DNA of 64,000 bases from Stutzerimonas stutzeri (lineage in GTDB: Bacteria; Pseudomonadota; Gammaproteobacteria; Pseudomonadales; Pseudomonadaceae): the NCBI RefSeq assembly GCF_000590475.1, contig NZ_CP007441.1:1990660-2054659 (forward strand), in the 5' to 3' direction. This document shows, piece after piece, positions 16,955 to 25,380 of the stretch (positions are counted from its first letter, which is position 1; each line of letters starts with the position of its first letter). Made by a program: the position numbers and the translations under genes. The notes beneath the pieces are model-generated. The model had not been told where the DNA came from. It did not search any database and worked only from the letters and a program-made list of their open reading frames with translations.

Positions 16955-17551
16955 CTACGCAGTCGGCAATTGATGCTTGCTCAGTGCGGATGCAAACTCG
17001 GCGTTCAGCGCTTGTCGAAACTCTGACGTACTAGTTCCAACAACCAGAGCAAGATGCTTGTAGTCCGAATATGGAATGCCTTGCGCAATCTCAATCTGAA
17101 CCTTGACAAACCAATTTCGATCAATCGTTATTCGCTCTACATCCCCGTAATCAAACCGCTTGGGAAGGATTTTAGAGTCCACAAAGGGTGGGCGACTTAT
17201 CATTATCTGCTTCTTCAGCCTTACGTCCCGGATGAAGATACCCCGCACCACAGCGCCTTTCTCGCCGCTAGAGATTAGGTCGATAACAAAAGCATCACTG
17301 TTGTAGTACTGATTGATGTCCATCTTTACGGAGTTATCGCGCCGTTGCTTGTCCGCGAGATAAACGGCTATTACTGCAGCTGCCAGCGCCCCGAGACCGG
17401 AAACCCAGTCGCCCGCTGAGCCCATCACGCTCCTCAAGGTTCCGGCAGGATTCTTCTCAGCAGAAACACTCAGACTAACCACAACCCCAGCCGTAAACGC
17501 GATCGGAAAACCGAGCACAACCGCAAGAATCGCGGCAATCATCCACTTCAT
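16955..17551 (-). CDS. Membrane protein of unknown function paired with the PIN gene
   Basis: About 198 residues. The ATG at 17551 follows a GGGGAGG ribosome-binding site and is preferred over an in-frame TTG five codons earlier. Two hydrophobic segments (about residues 4-26 and 48-66) are followed by KQRRD and a soluble domain of about 130 residues. The soluble part is rich in beta-strand-like stretches (FVIDLISSGEKGAVVRGIFI, ERITIDRNWFVKVQIEI). I do not recognise a family. It lies 61 bases upstream of the PIN gene, in the same orientation and with the same low-GC character. It could be a membrane anchor or sensor for the nuclease. Confidence 0.7.
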   Translation of the reverse strand: MKWMIAAILAVVLGFPIAFTAGVVVSLSVSAEKNPAGTLRSVMGSAGDWVSGLGALAAAVIAVYLADKQRRDNSVKMDINQYYNSDAFVIDLISSGEKGAVVRGIFIRDVRLKKQIMISRPPFVDSKILPKRFDYGDVERITIDRNWFVKVQIEIAQGIPYSDYKHLALVVGTSTSEFRQALNAEFASALSKHQLPTA

Positions 17552-17626
17552 AGCGGCCCTCCCCAAAAAGCTGCGAATTCTAGCCGAGAACCAACTGAGT
17601 CGCCCCTGAGCGTCCTAGACGCACCC

Positions 17627-17658
17627 GAATGGCTGCTTTTGGCCGCTAGCCGTCAGTC
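17627..17658 (+). repeat. Copy of the dispersed GGCTGCTTTTGGCCGCTAGC intergenic motif
   Basis: GAATGGCTGCTTTTGGCCGC followed by TAGCCGTCAGTC lies between the membrane-protein gene and the decayed MFS gene. It is a close relative of the motifs at 3000, 21041-21090 and 41111, suggesting a degenerate family of repeats rather than a gene. Confidence 0.4.
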
Positions 17659-17688
17659 ATCCATGAAGGTTAGAGGCTCAACCTGCGC

Positions 17689-18600
17689 TCATGCCGGCGT
17701 AGCTGCAACAGCTCTGGAGTGCCAGGCAAAAGCCAGCACCATCACCAGGCCCAGCGCAGCCATCGCGGCTCCGGCCCGGGAAATTGCCGGGTATCCCAGC
17801 CCAGCGTTGATCACTGCGCCGCCCAGCGCCGCACCAATCGCGTTGCCGAAATTAAAGGCGCCGATATTGACCGCCGACGCCAAGTTGGGCGCGTCCTTGG
17901 CGGCTTCCATCACGCGTATTTGCAGCGGAGGTACCAGGGCAAACTGGCGATACCCCAGATGAGGACGGCAATGGCAGCCGGCAGCGGCCAGCGCATCAGT
18001 ACGGTGAGCGCCGGCAAGACGAGAACCAGCAACGCTCAGCGAAACAACCAAGGTGCGATCAATCGATCGGTCGGCGGCCTTGCCGCCCCACATGTTGCCA
18101 AGGGTTAGCCCCACACCGAACAGCACCAGCATGGCAGTGATGAAAGCGGTGGACGCGTTGGTCTCTGTGCTGAGGATCTGCGCGATGTAAGTGAAGACTG
18201 TGAACATTGCACCCGAGCCGACCACAGACAGGGCCAAGCTCCTAGCATCGGTCCACGGCCCAATACCCGAATTTCGGCCAGTACACCGACGCTTCGCGGC
18301 GCCGGCAGGTTGGGCAGAGCGACCCACAACGCGGCCATGGCCACCACGCCTAGCCGGGTAATACCCCAGAATGCGGTGCGCCAGCCGAACAATCCGCCAA
18401 ACCAGGCGGCCAGCGGCACACGCCGATAGTTGCCAGGGTCAGGCCAATAAACATGGCCGCAACCGCCCCGGCACGTTTTTCCGGGGCGACCACGCTGGCG
18501 GCGACGATGGAGCCGACGCCAAAGAACGCACCATGGTTTAACGAGGTCCCACCCTGGCGACCATAAGGCTGTAATAATCGGTCGCCACGGCTGACATCAG
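17689..18600 (-). pseudogene. MFS (AraJ/YdhP-like) transporter, multiply frameshifted
   Basis: Protein pieces of one sugar-efflux-type MFS transporter can be read in successive frames on the minus strand: YYSLMVARV, then LNHGAFFGVGSIVAASVV and KRAGAVAAMFIGLTLATIG, then PLAAWFGGLFGWRTAFWGI and PAPRSVGVLAEIRVLGRGP, then VVGSGAMFTVFTYIAQILS and LVPPLQIRVMEAAKDAP down to the natural C-terminus. At least four frame changes are needed, for instance a GTG duplicated to GTGTG near 18430 and an extra base near 18240. The N-terminal third is missing. It cannot make a functional carrier. Confidence 0.85.
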
Positions 18601-18666
18601 ATTACCCAGGGCGCTGCCAAGCCAGCCATTACCCCCGATAATTCCGAGCTTTCGAAGCTGCCTCAT
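18601..18666 (-). pseudogene. N-terminal stub of a ProC-like NAD(P)-binding oxidoreductase fused to the MFS remnant
   Basis: A good start (AGGAGA then ATG at 18666) opens a frame reading LRKLGIIGGNGWLGSALG, which resembles the first Rossmann strand of pyrroline-5-carboxylate-reductase-like proteins. After about 25 residues it runs directly into the MFS remnant (ATDYYSLMVARV) and stops. A deletion has apparently joined the front of one gene to the middle of another. No full-length product is possible. Confidence 0.55.
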
Positions 18667-18855
18667 GAGAGGTCTCCTGTAGGCTGGTCTGCTTTCCGGC
18701 AGAGTCAGGCCGACTACGGACATCCAAACCAGCGTGGCGGCATGTTCTGAACGTGGGAATAAGCTTTCGCCACTCTAAATACGGATAGAGGCCGCCTGAG
18801 TTCGCTACCGAGAGAACGAGTTGTCGCCAACCGAGCGAGCCGTTGGCGGCTTCGG

Positions 18856-20811
18856 TTAGCGCACCATATGCAGGAAATGCATATGTTTTTCGTACTGGTC
18901 GAGGATGTCGCCGATCACTTCATCCTTTTTCCAGCCCATCAGGTCGTAGTCCTGGCCTCCTTCTTTGAGGTAAACCTCGGCACGATAATATTGCATCTCT
19001 TCATGTGTGCTTCCCGGCGCAAAGCTGGGCTTCGTATATTCCTTCGAACGGACCTCATAGACAAATTCCGTCTGTTCGGCGTGAATGATCTCCAGTCGGA
19101 TGCGAACGTCTTTGCCTCGGCTGACCGCCGTCTCAAAACCCTCGCGAGCCATCTGCGCAGCTACTTCCGAAAAAGCTTTATCGACCACCTCATCGATAAA
19201 GTGCGCTACCTCTTCCTCCGGCGGAAAACTCACCAGGTTGTGCAAGCGTCGGTGCCAGCCGCCGGCTGGGCTCGGTGCGGATGGTGAGATGTTCGGCGCC
19301 TGATGGCGTAGGACACGTTTGGCCGCATCCAGTCGCAGGGCCTTCAGCAGCCCCCACATCGATAGCAACAGTGTCAGGGTAAAAGGGAGGGCGCTGGCAA
19401 TGGTTGCGGTTTGAAGGGCGCTGAGACCGTCCGCCAAGAGCAGGGCACAGGCAACAAGGCCCATCGAACAGGCCCAGAATATTCGCTGCCAGGCCGGCGT
19501 AGCACTTTGCCCGCCCGAAGCCAGCATATCGACGACTAAGGCACCGGAGTCGGCTGAGGTTACGAAGAACACCACTACCATCAACATAGCGATGGTGGAA
19601 AGCACAGCAGAGAAGGGGAACTGTTCTAGAAAAGCGAACAAGGCGAGAGCGTTATCCAGCTCAATTGCAGTTGCAAGTTCGGTGACGTTATCTCGCAAGA
19701 TCATGTGGATCGCGCTATCGCCAAATACAGACATCCACAGAAACGAAAAGCCAGTAGGTACGAGCAACACGCCGGAGATGAACTCCCGGATGGTGCGGCC
19801 GCGTGAAATTCTGGCGATGAACAGACCAACGAAGGGGGACCAGGCCAGCCACCAACCCCAGTAGAGCAGGGTCCAGCCGCCAATCCAGTCCGTCGGCTCA
19901 TAGGCATAGAGGTTGAACGTCTTGTAAATGATTTCTGACAGGTAGCTACCAGTGTTCTGCACGAACGCCTGCACGATAAAGATCGTAGGCCCCATCACCA
20001 GGACCAGGCCCATCAGCAGCACCGCGAGCGACAGGTTGAGTTCCGAAAGGCGCCGCACCCCTTTATCCAGGCCAGTCACCACAGATATTGTCGCCAGTCC
20101 CGTGGTAGCGAGGATGAGGCCGATTTGCATAGGCACCGTAACCGGCACGCCCCAAAGATGATTGAGGCCGGTGTTGATTTGCAGAACGCCGAAACCCAGG
20201 GAGGTGGCTACGCCAAGCACAGTGCTTATGATGGCGAAGATGTCTACGGCGTGACCTATGGGCCCATAGATACGGTCGCCGATAATCGGGTAGAACGCTG
20301 AGCGTAGCGTCAGCGGCAGACCGTGACGATAGCTGAAATAAGCCAGGATGAGCGCCACGACGGCGTAGATCGCCCATGCATGCAGGCCCCAGTGAAAGAA
20401 GGTGATACCCATCGCGTTGCGGGCCGCCTCCGCAGTCCCGCCGATACCCACCGGTGGTTCAAGGAAATGCATAACGGGCTCGGCAACCCCAAAGAACATC
20501 AGCCCGATACCCATCCCAGCGGAGAACAACATGGCGAACCAGGTGCCGTTGCGATAATCCGGCTCACTGTGGTCAGGGCCAAGCTTGATATCGCCGAAGC
20601 GCGAGAGGGCGAGAATGATCACAAGCAGCAGGATCAATGCTACGGCCAGAACATAGACCCAACTGGCGTTTTCAATGATCCAGGCTTGAATGGCTGAGAA
20701 ACTGGCCGAAGCGGATTCTTGAAAAACGCTGGCGTAGAGAACCAGCAGAAAAATCAGCAGGGCAGAGGTAATGAAGACCGGGAGATTGAGCGTATGAGAT
20801 GGTGGCTTCAT
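18856..20811 (-). CDS. betT: BCCT-family choline/betaine transporter (BetT-like)
   Basis: A 651-residue transporter starting MKPPSHTLNLPVF, with AAGGGGA ahead; the frame is open further upstream but that part has no hydrophobic or conserved character. Twelve membrane segments are visible. BCCT signatures are FSAGMGIGLMFFGVAEP in TM3 and LLYWGWWLAWSPFVGLFIA followed by RISRGRTIREF in TM8. The roughly 150-residue hydrophilic C-terminal domain (FPPEEEVAHFIDEVVDKAFS to the end) is typical of BetT proteins and is associated with osmosensing. It imports choline or a related quaternary amine as an osmoprotectant. No bet catabolic genes lie next to it. Confidence 0.93.
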   Translation of the reverse strand: MKPPSHTLNLPVFITSALLIFLLVLYASVFQESASASFSAIQAWIIENASWVYVLAVALILLLVIILALSRFGDIKLGPDHSEPDYRNGTWFAMLFSAGMGIGLMFFGVAEPVMHFLEPPVGIGGTAEAARNAMGITFFHWGLHAWAIYAVVALILAYFSYRHGLPLTLRSAFYPIIGDRIYGPIGHAVDIFAIISTVLGVATSLGFGVLQINTGLNHLWGVPVTVPMQIGLILATTGLATISVVTGLDKGVRRLSELNLSLAVLLMGLVLVMGPTIFIVQAFVQNTGSYLSEIIYKTFNLYAYEPTDWIGGWTLLYWGWWLAWSPFVGLFIARISRGRTIREFISGVLLVPTGFSFLWMSVFGDSAIHMILRDNVTELATAIELDNALALFAFLEQFPFSAVLSTIAMLMVVVFFVTSADSGALVVDMLASGGQSATPAWQRIFWACSMGLVACALLLADGLSALQTATIASALPFTLTLLLSMWGLLKALRLDAAKRVLRHQAPNISPSAPSPAGGWHRRLHNLVSFPPEEEVAHFIDEVVDKAFSEVAAQMAREGFETAVSRGKDVRIRLEIIHAEQTEFVYEVRSKEYTKPSFAPGSTHEEMQYYRAEVYLKEGGQDYDLMGWKKDEVIGDILDQYEKHMHFLHMVR

Positions 20812-21281
20812 TTGCAGGCGGTCCCCTTCAGCAAAGCTGCGATCCGATGTCGCCATACGCGCGGTAGACAACCGAATGTGGCGAAAGGGTTCCAGGAATA
20901 GTAAAAATCGTGATGGTGCCGCGGACGCTTTCCCGTTGGATTGGATAGTTATCCCGATGACTTGGCTGAGGATAACTGGCCGTTCGGAACGTCCGTGGCA
21001 ACAAGAACAAAGTTGATTAGGCTTATGGAGCGACCGTCCGTAAATTGGCCGGTAGCTGCCGGTCGGCAAGTGCACCTACCGGCCAAAAGCATCCGGTCGC
21101 TTCCGACCGTTCTCGCAATCCGTAGCTGCCTGATCGTCGCAGTTACCGTTCCACTTCCAGAAAAGATCCAGAGCAATTCGACTTATTCGGATCTTGGGTC
21201 CACCATCATCTAACCCGCAGTCGCAGTACGCGCATTCCCTCAGGGGCACGATCGCGGCCTTATCGCTTACGAGTGATATCC
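20812..21281. other. 470-base intergenic region between betT and the pqi operon
   Basis: Holds the divergent promoters of the betT-like gene and the pqi operon. Near its middle is a strong composite palindrome (separate entry). No gene is supported: the frame that continues upstream of betT lacks family similarity. No -35/-10 pair could be assigned with confidence. Confidence 0.5.
21045..21086. repeat. REP-like composite palindrome
   Basis: TTGGCCGGTAG (21045-21055) and its exact reverse complement CTACCGGCCAA (21076-21086) flank an inner hairpin TGCCG-GT-CGGCA (21057-21068). The arms contain the TTTTGGCC core seen in the other dispersed intergenic motifs of this window, and here the core is present in both orientations. 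It resembles a repetitive extragenic palindrome. Confidence 0.6.
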
Positions 21282-21878
21282 ATGGCTAACTGCAACGAGT
21301 TAATCATCTGCGAACACTGCGATTGCGTATTCGAGAAGGCTGCCCTCATCAGGCATCAGACCTCCCTTTGCTCGCGTTGCGGTAGCGTGCTTCAGCGCTT
21401 CAATGGCCTAGCCATTGATCAGCGGCTGGCGCTGACAATCACGGCCGCGGTGCTGTGGCTCCTCGCGAATCTCTATCCCGTCATGACCATCAGCCTGCAA
21501 GGGCTGGAGAGCAGCGCCACCTTATGGGATTCGGTACTGGCGTTAAGCGTCGGACCGATTACGTTCATCGCGCTGGTGGCAGCGATTTCCATCATCATCG
21601 CGCCGGTCTTCCAACTGTCTTTGCTGGTTTGGGTGCTCAGTTTCGCTCTGTTCGGACAGCGCGCCCCTGGCTTCGGGCTGTGTATGCGGTGGCTGGAGTC
21701 ACTTAGGCCCTGGAGCATGCTCGAGGTGTGTCTACTCGGGGCACTTGTAGCGGTGTTCAAGCTCGCGGGAATGTTGGACGTACTGCCCGGTATCGGCTTG
21801 TTCGCCCTGGCGGTGCTCAGCTTGTTGCTGATTCGCATCGCCGGACGCGACGTGCGCGATCTTTGGGACGTTCTATGA
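21282..21878 (+). CDS. pqiA: Paraquat-inducible protein A family (PqiA/LetA-like), first copy
   Basis: About 198 residues. It opens with a zinc-ribbon pair (CEHCDCVF and CSRCGSVL) and then four membrane segments with the PqiA signature ANLYPVMTISLQG. PqiA/LetA proteins are inner-membrane partners of MCE proteins that move lipids between the inner and outer membranes. In E. coli one longer PqiA has two such halves; here the halves are encoded by two adjacent genes. The ATG at 21282 is preferred over a GTG three codons earlier. It overlaps the next gene by ATGA. Confidence 0.92.
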   Translation: MANCNELIICEHCDCVFEKAALIRHQTSLCSRCGSVLQRFNGLAIDQRLALTITAAVLWLLANLYPVMTISLQGLESSATLWDSVLALSVGPITFIALVAAISIIIAPVFQLSLLVWVLSFALFGQRAPGFGLCMRWLESLRPWSMLEVCLLGALVAVFKLAGMLDVLPGIGLFALAVLSLLLIRIAGRDVRDLWDVL

Positions 21879-22519
21879 ATAGGCCATACGTCGCCAGCGA
21901 CCTCAATCTTTGCCTCTGCCATAGCTGCGGCAAGACCTGCGACATGGCCGACCAGCCATCCTCATGCGTACGGTGTGGCGCAACCCTGCATAGCCGAAAA
22001 ATCAATTCACTGTCCCGCAGCTGGGCGTTCTTGTTGGCATCTCTGGTGTTCTACATTCCCGCCAATCTGCTTCCGGTGATGAACACCAGCATGCTCGGTA
22101 ATGGCGCCGACAGCACCATCATGAGTGGCGTGCTGGAGTTTTGGCAGCATGGCGCATGGGACATTGCGCTGATCATATTCATTGCCAGCATTGCCGTTCC
22201 GGGCGTCAAGTTCGCTGCTCTTTCGCTCTTGCTCGTTACCGTTCAACGCGGCAGCCAATGGGCTCGAAAAGAACGCTCACGCCTTTACCGCTTCATCGAA
22301 CTCATCGGCTATTGGTCGATGCTCGACGTGATCGTGGTGGCGTTGGTCGCTGCACTGGTGAAATTCCATGGCTTGGCCAATATCGAGCCGCGCGCGGGCA
22401 TTCTGTTTTTCGGGCTGGTGGTGGTCTTTACGATGCTGTCGGCCATGAGCTTCGATCCACGCCTCATTTGGGACAACCCGCTGAAGCAGGGGGTCCTGAA
22501 TGGAGAATCAAAACACTGA
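21875..22519 (+). CDS. pqiA: Paraquat-inducible protein A family, second copy
   Basis: A 214-residue partner of the preceding gene, starting at the ATG of an ATGA overlap. It also has a zinc ribbon (CHSCGKTCD and CVRCGATLHS) and then membrane segments with ANLLPVMNTSMLG, the PqiA motif, and a C-terminal FDPRLIWD. Two separate PqiA-type proteins, each with one zinc ribbon, would together equal one E. coli PqiA. It overlaps the MCE gene by 20 bases, indicating tight coupling in the lipid-transport complex. Confidence 0.92.
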   Translation: MNRPYVASDLNLCLCHSCGKTCDMADQPSSCVRCGATLHSRKINSLSRSWAFLLASLVFYIPANLLPVMNTSMLGNGADSTIMSGVLEFWQHGAWDIALIIFIASIAVPGVKFAALSLLLVTVQRGSQWARKERSRLYRFIELIGYWSMLDVIVVALVAALVKFHGLANIEPRAGILFFGLVVVFTMLSAMSFDPRLIWDNPLKQGVLNGESKH

Positions 22520-24146
22520 CCAGGCGCGAGGGACCGCCAAGCCTGTAATCAAAACGCGCCGTTTCAGAGTTTCGCTGGTGTGGATCGTCCCCATCGTGGC
22601 GGTGCTGGTGGGTATTTCGTTGGTTGTGCATAACGTGATGCAGGAGGGGCCGACCATAACGGTGACCTTCAAGACCGGCAGCGGGCTCAATGCCAACAAG
22701 ACTCAGGTCAAATACCGCAACGTAGTGATCGGTTATGTCTCGGACGTGGCGCTGAGTAAGGATCAACGGAGCGTCGACGCCACCATAAAGCTGGCCAAGG
22801 AAGCAGAGAGCTTTACCCGCGAAGACTCACAATTCTGGGTCGTGCGGCCGCGTATCGGTGCAAGCGGCGTGTCGGGGATCGATACATTGCTGTCCGGCGA
22901 TTACATCGGCGCCGATATTGGCCAGGCCGATACGCGGGGCAAGCGATTCGTAGGCCTGGAGACACCGCCGCCCATTACCTATGGCGAGCCTGGGAAGCGC
23001 TTTACGCTACGCAGCACGGATTTGGGTTCGCTGGACATTGGCTCCCCGGTGTACTTCCGCAAAATCCCTGTCGGTCAGGTCGTGGCATACGCTTTGAACG
23101 CTGACGGCAAAAGCGTCAGTATCGAGTTGTTCGTGCATGCACCCAGTGATGCCTATGTCACCCAGAACACGCGGTTCTGGAACGCCAGCGGTATCGACAT
23201 TAATTTGGACGCAAACGGTTTCGCGGTAGACACCGAATCGCTTTCTTCCATTCTCATTGGCGGCATTGCCTTCCGCGCGCCGGACTTCAGCCCCAATGAC
23301 CAACCTGCCGCGGAAAAGAGCGAGTTCGAACTGTTCGACGATCAACAGACCGCATTGGCGCCGCCGGACGGAAAAGCACAGTATCTGAGCTTGCGTTTCG
23401 ACCAGGCACTACGAGGATTGAAGGTGGGCGCGCCTGTCGAGTTCCTCGGGATAGACATCGGCAAAGTGGTGGCGGTCAATCTGGATTTCGACCCCCAAAA
23501 GCGCAGCTTCCCTTTGGATGTCGGGCTCGTGATTTATCCGCAACGTCTCGGCAGGGCCCATGCGAACATGCTCAAAGCCCTTAATCACGATCCTAACGAT
23601 GAAGCCGCTGGCGTTCGCCTCATGGGCACATTTATCGAAAATGGTCTCAGGGCACAAGCACGTACCGGTAACCTGCTGACCGGGCAGTTGTATATATCCC
23701 TCGATTTCTATCCGAAAGCGGCGAAGGTTACGTTCGACCCCACCGTACGGCCTGTGGTCATTCCTTCTATTCCAGGGGATTTCGAGCAGGTGCAGGAGCA
23801 ACTGCAAGCCGTCGTCGAAAAGATCAGCAAACTGCCCTTGGATCGCATCGCCGCCAACCTCGACGGCAGCCTCGTGGAATTGCGCAAGGTGCTCGCGCAG
23901 GTTGACGCCAAGACGCTTCCCGGCGTCGCGACGACTTTGACGGAGGCTAGCAAAGCCTTGAAGTCGGCCAGCTCCACGCTAGCCGAGGACTCGCCGCAAC
24001 GTGAACAGTTGACGCAAACAATGGAAGAGTTGAGCCGCACGTCGCGCTCGCTTCGTGAGCTCTCGGACTATCTGGGACGACATCCGGAGTCGCTACTCCG
24101 TGGCCGGCCCGACAATGCCGCGCCGCAACGAGCGCCGAGCAACTGA
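22500..24146 (+). CDS. pqiB: MCE-domain protein PqiB
   Basis: A 548-residue membrane-anchored periplasmic protein: one N-terminal membrane segment (VSLVWIVPIVAVLVGISLVV), three MCE domains (beginning near GPTITVTFKTGSGLN, GKRFTLRSTDLGSLDIGSPVYF and AQYLSLRFDQALRGLKVGAPVEF) and a C-terminal helical stretch (about residues 420-530) that in PqiB forms a long tube. Three MCE domains match PqiB rather than the seven-domain YebT/LetB. It would form a hexameric conduit for lipids across the periplasm, with the PqiA-type proteins in the inner membrane and the lipoprotein at the outer membrane. Confidence 0.93.
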   Translation: MENQNTDQARGTAKPVIKTRRFRVSLVWIVPIVAVLVGISLVVHNVMQEGPTITVTFKTGSGLNANKTQVKYRNVVIGYVSDVALSKDQRSVDATIKLAKEAESFTREDSQFWVVRPRIGASGVSGIDTLLSGDYIGADIGQADTRGKRFVGLETPPPITYGEPGKRFTLRSTDLGSLDIGSPVYFRKIPVGQVVAYALNADGKSVSIELFVHAPSDAYVTQNTRFWNASGIDINLDANGFAVDTESLSSILIGGIAFRAPDFSPNDQPAAEKSEFELFDDQQTALAPPDGKAQYLSLRFDQALRGLKVGAPVEFLGIDIGKVVAVNLDFDPQKRSFPLDVGLVIYPQRLGRAHANMLKALNHDPNDEAAGVRLMGTFIENGLRAQARTGNLLTGQLYISLDFYPKAAKVTFDPTVRPVVIPSIPGDFEQVQEQLQAVVEKISKLPLDRIAANLDGSLVELRKVLAQVDAKTLPGVATTLTEASKALKSASSTLAEDSPQREQLTQTMEELSRTSRSLRELSDYLGRHPESLLRGRPDNAAPQRAPSN

Positions 24147-24161
24147 ACGAGGGAGCACGCC

Positions 24162-24713
24162 ATGGCATTTCCGCGGACGATCTTGCTGGCAGCTGCACTG
24201 CTTGCGCTCGTTGCATGCCGAAGTGATCCAATCCAGTTCCACACCCTGACCCCAATCCAACCAATTGGCGCGGTACAGGTTGATGAGACGGAAGTGACGA
24301 TCGAAGTCGTCAATGTACCGCCTCAGGTCGATCGACAACAGATCGTCATTCGCCAAAGTGACAGCAGCCTGGCGATTCTGGAAAACCACTGGTGGGGTGC
24401 GAGCCTGACCGAAGAATTGCGCAGTGCTCTCTCACAGCAACTGCCAAATAACAGCGCCGGACGACGGGTTTCGGTACGCCTGGATGTGCTGCGTTTGGAT
24501 TCGATCCCAGGCCAATACGCGTTAATCGACGTCAGGTGGCGGTTGCGAGATTTCGGGGATGAAGCCAACACGATGATGCATTGCCGCAGCACGTTACAGA
24601 CAGCGGCGGGGGCCAACATTGATGACGTTGTGATTGCGCATCAAAACAACCTGCAACGCTTGGCCGAGCAAATCAGCGATGCGGCTAACAACGTGGCTGG
24701 GAAATGCCCTTGA
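24162..24713 (+). CDS. pqiC: PqiC-type outer-membrane lipoprotein (ABC-type transport auxiliary)
   Basis: A 183-residue lipoprotein with a lipobox LVAC (Cys19) after a short hydrophobic signal, then the PqiC/YmbA-like domain: HTLTPIQPIG, VEVVNVPPQVDRQQIVIR and the helix NNLQRLAEQISDAAN at the C-terminus. GAGGGAG lies ahead of the ATG. PqiC is the outer-membrane end of the PqiAB lipid-transport complex. It is 15 bases after pqiB and clearly part of the operon. Confidence 0.9.
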   Translation: MAFPRTILLAAALLALVACRSDPIQFHTLTPIQPIGAVQVDETEVTIEVVNVPPQVDRQQIVIRQSDSSLAILENHWWGASLTEELRSALSQQLPNNSAGRRVSVRLDVLRLDSIPGQYALIDVRWRLRDFGDEANTMMHCRSTLQTAAGANIDDVVIAHQNNLQRLAEQISDAANNVAGKCP

Positions 24714-24789
24714 AGAGATGGAAGAACAAAAGCTTTTGTTGGGCCAATGGGGAAGACACTCGTCACCACCTTTAGAAAGGTAATCGATC

Positions 24790-25320
24790 ATGACCACGTC
24801 CACGGCAAACGTATCGGCAGCGCCAGCATCCGTGAAGTGGCGTTTCAAACTAGGCATCGCCTTGCTCTGTTTGATGCCCATCTTGTGGCTGCTTGTGCCG
24901 TTCGCGGCGATGGCGGATATGCCTGGGTCCACTATTGCGGCGCTTACCGGTGCTCTTTTCATCATCAATAAAGTGCTACTGCTGCTGGTGATCGCGGTCA
25001 TGGGCAAGGCCGGTTTTCAGGAGCTCAAGCAACACGTTTTTCGACATGTATCGGGCTTTGCGACCAGTGCTGACGTCGAAGTGAGCCCTACACGTCACCG
25101 TATCGGAATGGTGATGTTTTGCCTGCCCTTGCTTTCTTCGTTTCTCGAGCCCTATGTCGACGCCCTGGCGCCAGGCCTTCGCCCTAACAATTGGGCACTG
25201 CAGTTGTTGGGAGACGTGCTGTTGGTCGGCAGCTTCTTTGTGCTCGGTGGCAACTTCTGGGAAAAGCTGCGGGCGCTGTTTATCCGCAGAGCACGGGTCA
25301 CTACCCCTGAGGTGGTCTGA
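24790..25320 (+). CDS. Small multi-pass membrane protein ('transporter suffix' type)
   Basis: A 176-residue inner-membrane protein with about four hydrophobic segments (near residues 20-40, 48-72, 102-122 and 138-158). It resembles short proteins annotated as transporter-suffix-domain proteins in pseudomonads; the function is not known to me. An AAAGGT ribosome-binding site precedes the ATG. It sits between the pqi genes and an HlyD-type adaptor gene, all on one strand with gaps under 80 bases, so it is probably co-transcribed and may assist the efflux pair. Confidence 0.7.
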   Translation: MTTSTANVSAAPASVKWRFKLGIALLCLMPILWLLVPFAAMADMPGSTIAALTGALFIINKVLLLLVIAVMGKAGFQELKQHVFRHVSGFATSADVEVSPTRHRIGMVMFCLPLLSSFLEPYVDALAPGLRPNNWALQLLGDVLLVGSFFVLGGNFWEKLRALFIRRARVTTPEVV

Positions 25321-25380
25321 GTGAGCTCGATCCGGCCCATGATTTGATGACCCTCGATTGCGTGCTTCGCAGGAGCACTT

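Noticed and set aside
20812..21075. N-terminal extension of the BetT-like protein
   Set aside because: The extra 88 codons are Cys- and Arg-rich, include the REP-like palindrome neighbourhood and are not part of the BCCT fold; the ATG at 20811 has a ribosome-binding site.
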